Shown here: in pieces, positions 1 to 7,374 of the stretch
Numbering within the stretch: the first letter of the stretch is position 1
Layout: each line of letters starts with the position of its first letter
Origin: Bacillota bacterium
GTDB taxonomy: Bacteria; Bacillota; Sulfobacillia; JAJZYS01; JAJYTV01
NCBI GenBank assembly: GCA_021806845.1
Contig: JAKAPV010000016.1
Location: 2,332-20,822 of the forward strand
Length of the DNA: 18,491 nucleotides
Reading direction: 5' to 3'
Notes under the pieces: generated by a model
What the model was told of the DNA's origin: nothing
Databases searched by the model: none
The model's input: only the letters and a program-made list of their open reading frames with translations
Translations under genes and position numbers: made by a program

Positions 1-582
1 CCTCGCAAAGAGAGCATCGTCGCAGCCTCCTTTCTCACGCCCGATTTCGGATATATCGAGACGCAGGCCGGTCGATATTGCCCCGGGCCTCAGGGGTGTC
101 GCGACAGCCTGCTGATCACGCGCGACGGCGGCAAGAGCTTCAGCGCCAGCCGCGCGCTGCCGAAATCGCTCCAATTCGTGTCGATCGCCTTCACCAGCCG
201 AGAGGTCGGCTATGCCGCCGCGCTGTGCCTGGTTCGCAAGTGCGGCGGCGGCTTCTACCTCTACCGGACGACCGACGGCGGTGCGGCGTGGCGGCGTCTT
301 GCGACGAAGCTCGGTCTCACGGGATTTCCCGCGCTGTACACGGCGCCGCGCGGCTACATTTCCGTCGTGGGGCGCAACGGCTTCGCCGTGCTCGTCCCCG
401 GCATCGGCTGGCGGGTCGTGCGCATGACGCCGAAGACGCCGTCCGCCCCCAGCCCCTACGTGACACTCGTGTATTCCGGCGTCACGGCGATCGCGCCTGG
501 GCGATCGTCGGCACTCGTCATCGTTCCGGGCGCCGGCATCTTTACGGCGCCGTATGCGGCGCGCTCCTGGCACGCCCCCTGA
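1..582 (+). CDS. BNR/Asp-box beta-propeller protein, 3' end only
   Basis: The reading frame is open from the first base to TGA at 580-582, so the 5' part lies outside the window. The visible ~193 residues carry two Asp-box-like turns, ITRDGGKSFS and YRTTDGGAAW, spaced as in sialidase/BNR or Ycf48-like beta-propellers. There are several cysteines (CPGPQGC, CLVRKCGGG), which may form disulfides if the protein is exported, but the N-terminus that would carry a signal peptide is missing. The Asp-box fold is a structural motif and does not reveal a substrate. The gene is followed by a long gene-free stretch containing the glyQS leader, so it is probably a separate transcription unit. The fold call is fairly firm; the function is unknown. 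Confidence 0.7.
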   Translation, partial: PRKESIVAASFLTPDFGYIETQAGRYCPGPQGCRDSLLITRDGGKSFSASRALPKSLQFVSIAFTSREVGYAAALCLVRKCGGGFYLYRTTDGGAAWRRLATKLGLTGFPALYTAPRGYISVVGRNGFAVLVPGIGWRVVRMTPKTPSAPSPYVTLVYSGVTAIAPGRSSALVIVPGAGIFTAPYAARSWHAP

Positions 583-667
583 TCGTAGGATCGCGCCCAG
601 GCAGAGCGAGGCGCTCGTCTGGCAGGCCCGCCTCCGGTCGGAAAACCGTGAGAACGACCCCCGCCGC

Positions 668-696
668 TTGACTTCCCCTCCCGCGCTTTGCACACT
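668..696 (+). promoter_or_regulatory. Probable sigma-70-type promoter for the glyQS leader
   Basis: TTGACT at 668-673 is followed 17 bases later by CACACT at 691-696. The -35 is near consensus. The -10 is weak and keeps only A2, A4 and T6. The position just upstream of the T-box element fits a transcription start near 703. A shifted -10 such as CACTAT at 693-698 is possible but needs a 19-base spacer. Confidence 0.45.
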
Positions 697-704
697 ATGC
701 CTAG

Positions 705-932
705 AAACGGCGATGCGCGGAAGCCGGTGCCGAACACGTCGCGCCAAGCGAGCCCGGGGCGGTGCAAGCCGGGTGGCGACAAAGGCAGCGGGGCGTCCGC
801 AAGCCGGGGGAGGAACGCGGCCCTGGGCCGCCAGTAAAGCCCCATCTCACGCAGAAGAGGGGTCCGCGAGAGCGGGCAAGCAGGGTGGAACCGCGGGAGA
901 CGCCTCCCGTCCCTGAGGGACGGGAGGCGTCT
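705..932 (+). promoter_or_regulatory. T-box riboswitch (glycyl) upstream of glyQS
   Basis: The T-box core AGGGTGGAACCGCG is exact at 882-895. A textbook antiterminator can be drawn: AGGG 882-885 with CCCT 911-914, a seven-base bulge 886-892 starting TGGA (which pairs with the uncharged tRNA 3' end), then 893-899 with 904-910. It is mutually exclusive with a perfect 16-bp hairpin, 898-913 with 917-932. The distal part of Stem I is recognisable around 748-774 (a GCGAG...GGTGCAAGCC arrangement inside a CCCGG/CCGGG stem). The amino acid is assigned mainly from the downstream genes. GGC glycine triplets at 784-786 and 819-821 are candidate specifiers, but I could not settle which is in the specifier loop. 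Uncharged tRNA-Gly should raise glyQS expression. Confidence 0.88.
898..932 (+). terminator. T-box terminator hairpin, weak U-tract
   Basis: A perfect 16-bp stem with a TGA loop (914-916). The bases that follow are ATTCGTGCC, not a run of T, so it is a poor canonical intrinsic terminator. Its 3' arm contains GGGAGGCG, nearly the same as the glyQ Shine-Dalgarno region (AAGGAGGCG, 943-951). The 5' arm CGCCTCC (901-907) could therefore also pair with the ribosome binding site. Confidence 0.7.
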
Positions 933-956
933 ATTCGTGCCTAAGGAGGCGACCTG

Positions 957-1841
957 ATGACCCTGCAGGAGCTCATTTTCGCGCTGCACCACTTCTGGGC
1001 GGAGCAGGGCTGCTACATCGGCCAGCCCTACGACATCGAGAAGGGCGCGGGGACGATGAACCCCCTGACCTTCTTCAAGGCGCTCGGCCCGGAGCCGTGG
1101 CGGGTCGGCTACGTCGAGCCGTCGCGCCGCCCAGCGGACGCGCGCTTCGGCGAGAACCCGAACCGCCTCTATCAGCACCACCAGTACCAGGTGATCCTGA
1201 AGCCCTGTCCCCCGGACGTTCAGGACATCTACCTGCGCTCGCTCGCGGCCATCGGCCTTGACGCGAAGCTGCACGACGTGCGCTTCGTCGAGGACAACTG
1301 GGAGAACCCCTCGACAGGCTCCTGGGGCCTTGGCTGGGAGGTCTGGATCGACGGCATGGAAGTGACCCAGTTCACCTACTTCCAGCAGATGGGCGGCATC
1401 GAGCTCAGCGTGCTGCCGGCGGAGATCACCTACGGCCTCGAGCGCATCGCCGCATACGTCCAGGGCGTAGGGAACGTCTTCGACGTCGAAGTGATGCCGG
1501 GCCTCAAATACGGGGACCTCTTCCGCCGCCAGGAGTACGAGCACTCCGCCTACTCCTTCCTGCACGCGTCGGTCGACTACCTGCAGGCGACCTTCCAGGG
1601 CGCCGAGCAGGAGGCCCGGCGCGCGGCGCAGGAGGGCCTCTACTTCGCCGCCTACGACAACGTCCTGCGCATGTCCCACGTCTTCAACCTGCTCGAAGCC
1701 CGCGGCGCGATCGCGCCGGCGCAGCGCACGGCCTACATCGGCCGCATCCGCGAGCGCGCGCGCGAGGTCGCGGAGCTCTACGTCCAGGACCGCGAGCGCC
1801 AGGGTTTCCCGCTCGAGGGGAGGGTGCGGGGATGGAGCTGA
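957..1841 (+). CDS. glyQ: Glycyl-tRNA synthetase, alpha subunit
   Basis: GlyQ is the catalytic alpha subunit of the alpha2beta2 bacterial glycyl-tRNA synthetase, which charges tRNA-Gly with glycine using ATP in the cytoplasm. The 294-residue product has the usual family length and hallmark segments: the N-terminal LQELIFALHHFWAEQGC, then YDIEKGAGTMNP, YVEPSRRPADARFGENPNR and the core WEVWIDGMEVTQFTYFQQMGG. Start ATG 957 follows AAGGAGG at 943-949. It is first in the operon, directly behind the T-box. Its last bases overlap the glyS start by 10 nt in another frame, which favours translational coupling and balanced subunit production. The identification is secure. Confidence 0.97.
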   Translation: MTLQELIFALHHFWAEQGCYIGQPYDIEKGAGTMNPLTFFKALGPEPWRVGYVEPSRRPADARFGENPNRLYQHHQYQVILKPCPPDVQDIYLRSLAAIGLDAKLHDVRFVEDNWENPSTGSWGLGWEVWIDGMEVTQFTYFQQMGGIELSVLPAEITYGLERIAAYVQGVGNVFDVEVMPGLKYGDLFRRQEYEHSAYSFLHASVDYLQATFQGAEQEARRAAQEGLYFAAYDNVLRMSHVFNLLEARGAIAPAQRTAYIGRIRERAREVAELYVQDRERQGFPLEGRVRGWS

Positions 1842-3877
1842 TCGTCGAGTTCGGATTTCCGGAACTTCCCGCTAGCGGCGTCGGGCAGGCGGAGGAGGAC
1901 CTGCGCACGCTGCTCGAGATCGCGGTGCGGGATGCCTTCCTCGCGGACGAGGACCTACGGGCGCAGAGCTATAGCACGCCGCGCAGGCTCGCGGTGCGCC
2001 TCTCGCCCCTGCGGGCGGCCCAGCCCGACCGCGAGGTCGAGGCGCGGGGCCCGTCGGTCTCGGCCGCCTTCAAGGACGGGCAACCGACGAAGGCCGCGGA
2101 GGGCTTCGCGCGCAGCCAGGCGACGGAGGTGGCGCTCCTTGAGCGCCGCGCGACGCCGTCGGGCGAGTACCTCTTCGCGCGCCGCAAAGAACTCGGGCGG
2201 CCGGCGGGGGACGTGCTTTTGGAGCTCGTGCCGCAGGTGCTCACGCAGATGCGCTTTGCGCGTACGATGCGCTGGGCGGACGGGGCGCCGCGCCTGCCGC
2301 GGCCGCTCGTCTGGGCGCTCGGCCTCCTGGACGGGGAGGCTTTGCCGTTCCGGGTCGGGCCCGTGACGGCCGGCGCCAGGACGTACGGCCACCGCGTCAG
2401 CGCGCCTGGCCCGCACGCCGTCTCCTCCGCCGAGGACTACGTCAAGGTGCTGCGCGCGGCGGACGTCGAGCCGGACCGCGCGGCGCGCCGCCAGCGGATC
2501 CTGAAACAGCTGATCGGGGCCGCTTTGGAGGAGGACCTGCGTCCCGAGATCCCCGAAGACCTGCTCGACGAGGTGACGGACCTCTGCGAGTGGCCGCAGG
2601 CCTTCGTCGGTGCGTTCGCCGCCGAATACCTGGAACTGCCGGAGGCCGTCCTGAGCGCGACGATGATCCACCACCAGCGCTTCTTCCCGCTGCGCGACGC
2701 GGGCGGCAAGCACCTTGTCGCGAAGTTCGCCGCGGTGCGCAACGGCGGCGACGCGGGCGTCGTGCGGCGGGGAAACGAGACAGTGCTCGCCGCGCGGCTT
2801 GCGGACGCGCTCTTCTTCTACCGCGACGATCGCAAGGAGAGCCTGCGCAGCCGGCGGCAGGCCCTGCAGGGCATCGCCTACGCGCCGCAGCTCGGGACGC
2901 TCTACGACCGCAGCGAGCGCCTTGCGGCGCTCGCGCAGCGGCTGGCGGAGCTCTGCGGGCGGGAGGCGCTCCAACCTGCGCTGCAGGCGGCGGGGGAACT
3001 CGCGCTCTGCGACCGGGCGACGGCGCTCGTGCGCGAGCTGCCGGAGCTCGAGGGGACGATGGCGGAGGCGTACGCGCGCCTAGACGGGGAGGCGGAGGCC
3101 GTCTGTCTGGCGGTCGGGGCGCGGGTCCTGCCGCGCGGCGCGGAGGGAGGACTGCCAGGCACCGACGAGGGGCTGATCCTGGCGCTTTCTGACCGGCTCG
3201 ACCAGCTCGTCGGTTTCCTCGCGAGCGGGCGCGCACCGACGGGCTCCCAGGATCCCTTCGGCCTGCGCCGCGCGGCGATCGGGGCGCTGCGGCTCTGGGA
3301 GCGCCTGCCGGAGCTCTCGCTCTCGGCGGCACTCGAAGCCGCGACCCGGGGCTACCGCAGGCTCCTCGGAGATGGGGTGGACGCGGCGCGCGAGCAGCTG
3401 CCGGCCTTCCTCGCGGCGCGCCTGCAGGCCCGCGCGGAGGAGGAGGGGCACGACGCGCGCATGCTGCAGGCCGTGCTCGCATCCGGCATCGAGCGGCCGG
3501 GCGACGTCCTGCGCCGCCTCGCGGCGCTCGAGGAGATCGCGCGGGCGCCGGAGTTCACGCCGCTCGTGCACGCGGCGCGCCGGGCGAAGAACCTCGCGCA
3601 GGAGGGGGACGTCGCCGGCGCGCAGGGCGAGGAGGCAGCGCTCCTCGAGGCCGTCAAGGCCGCGGAGCGGGAAGGCGAGAGACTCCTCGCGGCGCGCGAC
3701 TACCTTGGCTACCTGCATCGCGCGGCGGCCCTCCATGCGCCGCTCGACCGCTTCTTCACCGAGGTCATGGTCATGTCGGAGGACCCGCGCGAGCGGGAGC
3801 GCCGCCAGGGGATCCTTGAGCGCGCGCACGGGGTGCTCTCGCGCGTCGCGGAGCTCGCGGCCCTGAGCGCGGAGTGA
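1832..3877 (+). CDS. glyS: Glycyl-tRNA synthetase, beta subunit
   Basis: GlyS is the beta subunit that binds tRNA-Gly and completes the heterotetrameric synthetase. At 681 residues it matches the family (about 690). Recognisable parts are the N-terminal GFPELPASGV, the HHQRFFPLRDAGG block with AAVRNGG, the conserved ELPELEGTMAEAYA, SDRLDQLVGFLASG and PTGSQDPFGLRRAA, and a C-terminal DALR-like anticodon-binding region ending VMVMSEDPRERERRQ. ATG 1832 overlaps the end of glyQ and follows a purine-rich GAGGGGAGGG. It is co-transcribed with glyQ and therefore under T-box control. The following gene begins 18 bases after its stop. Long open frames on the opposite strand here are GC-bias shadows. 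Confidence 0.97.
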   Translation: MELIVEFGFPELPASGVGQAEEDLRTLLEIAVRDAFLADEDLRAQSYSTPRRLAVRLSPLRAAQPDREVEARGPSVSAAFKDGQPTKAAEGFARSQATEVALLERRATPSGEYLFARRKELGRPAGDVLLELVPQVLTQMRFARTMRWADGAPRLPRPLVWALGLLDGEALPFRVGPVTAGARTYGHRVSAPGPHAVSSAEDYVKVLRAADVEPDRAARRQRILKQLIGAALEEDLRPEIPEDLLDEVTDLCEWPQAFVGAFAAEYLELPEAVLSATMIHHQRFFPLRDAGGKHLVAKFAAVRNGGDAGVVRRGNETVLAARLADALFFYRDDRKESLRSRRQALQGIAYAPQLGTLYDRSERLAALAQRLAELCGREALQPALQAAGELALCDRATALVRELPELEGTMAEAYARLDGEAEAVCLAVGARVLPRGAEGGLPGTDEGLILALSDRLDQLVGFLASGRAPTGSQDPFGLRRAAIGALRLWERLPELSLSAALEAATRGYRRLLGDGVDAAREQLPAFLAARLQARAEEEGHDARMLQAVLASGIERPGDVLRRLAALEEIARAPEFTPLVHAARRAKNLAQEGDVAGAQGEEAALLEAVKAAEREGERLLAARDYLGYLHRAAALHAPLDRFFTEVMVMSEDPRERERRQGILERAHGVLSRVAELAALSAE

Positions 3878-3895
3878 GGGCAGGAGGTGACGGCC

Positions 3896-4729
3896 GTGGC
3901 AGGGAATAGCGGCGCGCAGGCGGGGATTCGCCCGGCGCTTTTGGTGGTGATCTCGGACGCCCTCGGCGAGACGGCGGAACTCGTGGCCGAGGCGGCCGCG
4001 AGCCAGTTCCCCGGGCACCCCGTCGAGGTGCAGCGCTTCCCGCACGTGACGACCGAAGGGGACTTCCTGCAGGTCATGGAGCGCCTCCTGCAGCCGCCGG
4101 CGGCGGTCGTCTACACGATCATCCTGCCGGAGCTGCGGGCGGCGATCGCGCGCCATCTCGCGGCGACCGGCGTGCCCGCGGTCGATGTGATGGGCCCACT
4201 GCTCGACGGACTCGCGCAGAGGCTCGCGGCGACGCCCTCGCGTCAGCCGGGGCTCGTGCACCGCCTGGACGCCCGCTACTTCCGCAGGGTGGAGGCGGTC
4301 GAGTTCGCGGTGCGCTACGATGATGGAAAGGATCCCGCCGGGATCCTGCGCGCGGAGGTGGTGCTGCTCGGCATCTCCCGGACGTCGAAGACGCCGACCT
4401 CCATGTACCTCGCGCACCGGCAGATCAAGGTCGCGAACGTTCCCCTCGTGCCCGAAGCCGATCTGCCCGACGAGCTCTTCCAGGTCTCGCCGCGCAAGAT
4501 CATCGGCCTGACCATCAATCCGGAGATCCTGCTGCAGATCCGCACCGAGCGCCTGAAGAGCCTTGGGCTCGGGTCGGGGTCCCGCTATGCGGACCTCGGG
4601 CGGATCATCGAGGAGCTGGAGTACGCGGACCGCGTGTACCGGCGCCTCGGCTGCTCGGTCGTCGACGTTTCCCAGAAGGCTGTGGAGGAGACGGCGAACC
4701 GCATTCTCGAGATCGTGGGGAGGGCGTAG
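3896..4729 (+). CDS. ppsR: Pyruvate, phosphate dikinase regulatory protein (bifunctional Ser/Thr kinase/phosphorylase, DUF299)
   Basis: This family uses ADP to phosphorylate, and Pi to dephosphorylate, the active-site threonine of PPDK, switching the enzyme off and on. The 277-residue protein has the family N-terminus LLVVISDALGETAELV and the P-loop-like GISRTSKTPTS at about residues 159-169, plus VEFAVRYDDGKDP just before it and PRKIIGLTI after it. I chose GTG 3896 as start because AGGAGG at 3882-3887 is correctly spaced from it; the in-frame GTG at 3887 is formed by the Shine-Dalgarno itself. The next gene, three bases after the stop, is its substrate PPDK, which decides between the PPDK-directed and PEP-synthase-directed versions of the family. 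The regulation is inferred from family and context. Confidence 0.95.
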   Translation: MAGNSGAQAGIRPALLVVISDALGETAELVAEAAASQFPGHPVEVQRFPHVTTEGDFLQVMERLLQPPAAVVYTIILPELRAAIARHLAATGVPAVDVMGPLLDGLAQRLAATPSRQPGLVHRLDARYFRRVEAVEFAVRYDDGKDPAGILRAEVVLLGISRTSKTPTSMYLAHRQIKVANVPLVPEADLPDELFQVSPRKIIGLTINPEILLQIRTERLKSLGLGSGSRYADLGRIIEELEYADRVYRRLGCSVVDVSQKAVEETANRILEIVGRA

Positions 4730-4732
4730 AGC

Positions 4733-7372
4733 GTGGCGGAGAAGTACGTGTACCGCTTCGAGGAGGGCTCCAAGGACGACCGCGCGCGCCTTGGCGGCAA
4801 GGGTGCGAACCTCGCGGAGATGACGCGCGTCGGACTCCCCGTACCGCCAGGCTTCACCGTCACGGCGACGGCCTGCAACGCCTACAACCGGCTCGGCCGA
4901 GAGTTCCCGGCGGGGCTCGAGGACGACGTCTGGAAGGAGGTCGCGGCGCTCGAGGAGCGCGCAGGGAAGCGCTTCGGCGACCCGCAGAACCCCCTCCTCG
5001 TCTCGGTCCGCTCCGGCGCCGCCGTCTCGATGCCCGGCATGATGGATACCGTCCTGAACCTCGGACTCAACCCGAAGACGCGCGAGGGACTCGGCGCGCG
5101 CGCCGGGCGGCGCTTCGCTCTCGACTGCCACCGCCGCTTCATCCAGATGTTCGGCAACGTCGTCCTGCACATGGAGCACAGCGCCTTCGAGGAGATCCTG
5201 TACGCCGCGCGCGAGCAGGCGGGCGTAAAGCACGACCACCAGCTCGGGGAGCAGGAGCTTGAGGAGATCATCGCGCGCTACCTGCAGATCGTGGAGCGCC
5301 ACACCGGCCGCGCCTTCCCCGAGGACCCCAAAGAGCAGCTGACCCTCGCGGTCCGGGCCGTCTTCGACTCCTGGGAGAACCCGCGCGCCAAGGTCTACCG
5401 GCGCATCAACCAGATCCCGGACGACCTCGGCACGGCCGTCAACGTCCAGGCGATGGTCTTCGGCAACCTCTCGCCGCAGTCCGGCACGGGCGTCCTCTTC
5501 ACGCGCAACCCGAACACCGGCGAGCACGTGCTCTATGGCGAGTACCTGACGCAGGCGCAGGGCGAGGACGTCGTCGCGGGCATCCGCACGCCGAAGGAGA
5601 TCGCGGTGCTGAAGGACGACATCCCCGCCGCCTACGCGCAGGTGGAGAAGGTCGCGCAGCTCCTCGAGGACCACTACCAGGACATGCAGGACATCGAGTT
5701 CACGATCGAGGACGGCCGGCTCTACATGCTGCAGACGCGCAGCGGCAAGCGCTCCGCGCGCGCGGCGGTGAAGATCGCCGTCGACCTCGTGGGCGAGGGG
5801 CGGATCTCGAAGCAGGAGGCGCTGCGGCGGGTGACGCCCGAGCAGGTCGACCAGCTCCTGCACCGCGGCGTCGACCCCGCGGCGCAGAACGAGGTGCTCG
5901 CGAAGGGCCTGCCTGCTTCGCCGGGCGCGGCGAGCGGCCGCATCGTCTTCGACGCGGACATGGCGGAGCGGCTCGGCCGGATGGGTGAGAAGGTCGTGCT
6001 GGTGCGGCCGGAGACGGCGCCCGACGACATCCACGGCATCGTGCTCGCGCAGGGCGTCCTCACCTCGCGCGGCGGCATGACCTGCCACGCGGCGATCGTT
6101 GCCCGCGGCATGGGCAAGCCCTGCATCGTCGGCTGCGAGGCGCTGAAGATCGACCTCGGCCGCAAGGAACTGCAGGTCGGCGGGCGCAATCTGCGCGAGG
6201 ACGACACGATCTCGATCGACGGCGCGACGGGCCGCGTCTTCCTCGGCGAGGTCGCGATGGTCGAGCCGGAGCTCGGCGGCGAGGCCGCGGAGATCCTGCG
6301 CTGGGCCGACGAGACGCGCCGCCTCGGCGTGATGGCGAACGCGGACACGCCGGAGGACGCCCAGAAGGCGCGCGAGTTCGGCGCCCAGGGCGTCGGGCTT
6401 TGCCGCACGGAGCACATGTTCATGCAGCAAGACCGCCTGCCCGTCGTGCAGGAGATGATCCTGGCGGCGACGGAGGCGGAGCGCCGCGATGCGCTGGGCC
6501 GGCTGCTGCCCTTCCAGGAGAGCGACTTCTACGGCATCCTGAGGGCCATGGAGGGCCTGCCGGTGACGATCCGGCTCCTCGACCCGCCGCTGCACGAGTT
6601 CCTGCCGGACGTCGAGGAGCTCTCGGTCGAGGTCGCGCTGCTCAAGGAGCGCGGCGGCCAGGGCGGCGAGGATTACCGGCGCAAGGCCGACCTCCTGCGC
6701 CAGGCGAGAGCGCTTTCCGAGTTCAACCCGATGCTCGGCTTCCGCGGCTGCCGCCTGGGCCTCATCTACCCGGAGATCTACGAGATGCAGGCGAGGGCCA
6801 TCTTCCAGGCCGCGGCGCGCCTGCAGCGCGAGGGCGTGGAGGTCCATCCCGAGGTGATGATCCCGCTCGTGGGCGACCCGAAGGAGCTCGAGATCTCGCG
6901 CCGCCTGGTCGCGGCCGTGCACCAGGAGGTGCAGGGCGAGACGGGCGCGAGGATCCCGCTGAAGGTCGGCACGATGCTCGAGGTGCCGCGCGCCTGCCTG
7001 CTCGCCGGGGAGATCGCGCCGCACGCCGACTTCTTCTCCTTCGGCACGAACGACCTCACCCAGACCACGTTCGGCTACAGCCGCGACGACGCGGAAGGGA
7101 AGTTCCTCACGCGCTACCTCGAGGAGAAGGTGCTGGAGGAGAACCCGTTCGCCGTGCTCGACCAGGCCGGAGTCGGCCAGCTCGTGACCTTCGGCGTCGC
7201 GCGCGGGCGCGCCGTCAAGCCAGAGCTCAAGGTAGGGATCTGCGGCGAGCACGGCGGCGAGCCGAAGTCGATCGCGTTCTGCCATCGCACGGGCCTCAAC
7301 TACGTCTCGTGCTCGCCCTACCGCGTGCCGATCGCGCGGCTCGCGGCGGCGCGCGCGGCCCTGGAGGACTGA
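4733..7372 (+). CDS. ppdK: Pyruvate, phosphate dikinase
   Basis: PPDK interconverts ATP + pyruvate + Pi and AMP + phosphoenolpyruvate + PPi, serving gluconeogenesis or PPi-linked glycolysis. The 879-residue length is typical. The N-terminal nucleotide-binding domain shows GGKGANLAEM and VSVRSGAAVSMPGMMDTVLNLG. The swivelling phosphohistidine domain has GGMTCHAAIVARGMG with catalytic His452 and the regulatory Thr450 two residues before it. The C-terminal PEP/pyruvate barrel has GLCRTEHMF, FGTNDLTQ and GICGEHGGEP with catalytic Cys837. GTG 4733 follows GGGGAGGG (4717-4724) and lies three bases after ppsR, so enzyme and regulator are probably made together. All key residues appear intact. Confidence 0.97.
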   Translation: MAEKYVYRFEEGSKDDRARLGGKGANLAEMTRVGLPVPPGFTVTATACNAYNRLGREFPAGLEDDVWKEVAALEERAGKRFGDPQNPLLVSVRSGAAVSMPGMMDTVLNLGLNPKTREGLGARAGRRFALDCHRRFIQMFGNVVLHMEHSAFEEILYAAREQAGVKHDHQLGEQELEEIIARYLQIVERHTGRAFPEDPKEQLTLAVRAVFDSWENPRAKVYRRINQIPDDLGTAVNVQAMVFGNLSPQSGTGVLFTRNPNTGEHVLYGEYLTQAQGEDVVAGIRTPKEIAVLKDDIPAAYAQVEKVAQLLEDHYQDMQDIEFTIEDGRLYMLQTRSGKRSARAAVKIAVDLVGEGRISKQEALRRVTPEQVDQLLHRGVDPAAQNEVLAKGLPASPGAASGRIVFDADMAERLGRMGEKVVLVRPETAPDDIHGIVLAQGVLTSRGGMTCHAAIVARGMGKPCIVGCEALKIDLGRKELQVGGRNLREDDTISIDGATGRVFLGEVAMVEPELGGEAAEILRWADETRRLGVMANADTPEDAQKAREFGAQGVGLCRTEHMFMQQDRLPVVQEMILAATEAERRDALGRLLPFQESDFYGILRAMEGLPVTIRLLDPPLHEFLPDVEELSVEVALLKERGGQGGEDYRRKADLLRQARALSEFNPMLGFRGCRLGLIYPEIYEMQARAIFQAAARLQREGVEVHPEVMIPLVGDPKELEISRRLVAAVHQEVQGETGARIPLKVGTMLEVPRACLLAGEIAPHADFFSFGTNDLTQTTFGYSRDDAEGKFLTRYLEEKVLEENPFAVLDQAGVGQLVTFGVARGRAVKPELKVGICGEHGGEPKSIAFCHRTGLNYVSCSPYRVPIARLAAARAALED

Positions 7373-7374
7373 CC

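Noticed and set aside
597..622. Imperfect hairpin (CCAG/CTGG around GAGCG/CGCTC) after the beta-propeller gene
   Set aside because: Short stems with internal loops and no T-run; too weak to call a terminator.
784..821. Assignment of the exact T-box specifier codon
   Set aside because: Two GGC triplets (784-786 and 819-821) are possible, and my hand folding of Stem I did not place either clearly in the specifier loop.
6400..7374. Upstream extension of the DUF885-like gene by over 300 codons
   Set aside because: It lies in a shadow frame of ppdK with Gly/Pro/Arg-rich junk sequence. A good ribosome site places the start at TTG 7375.
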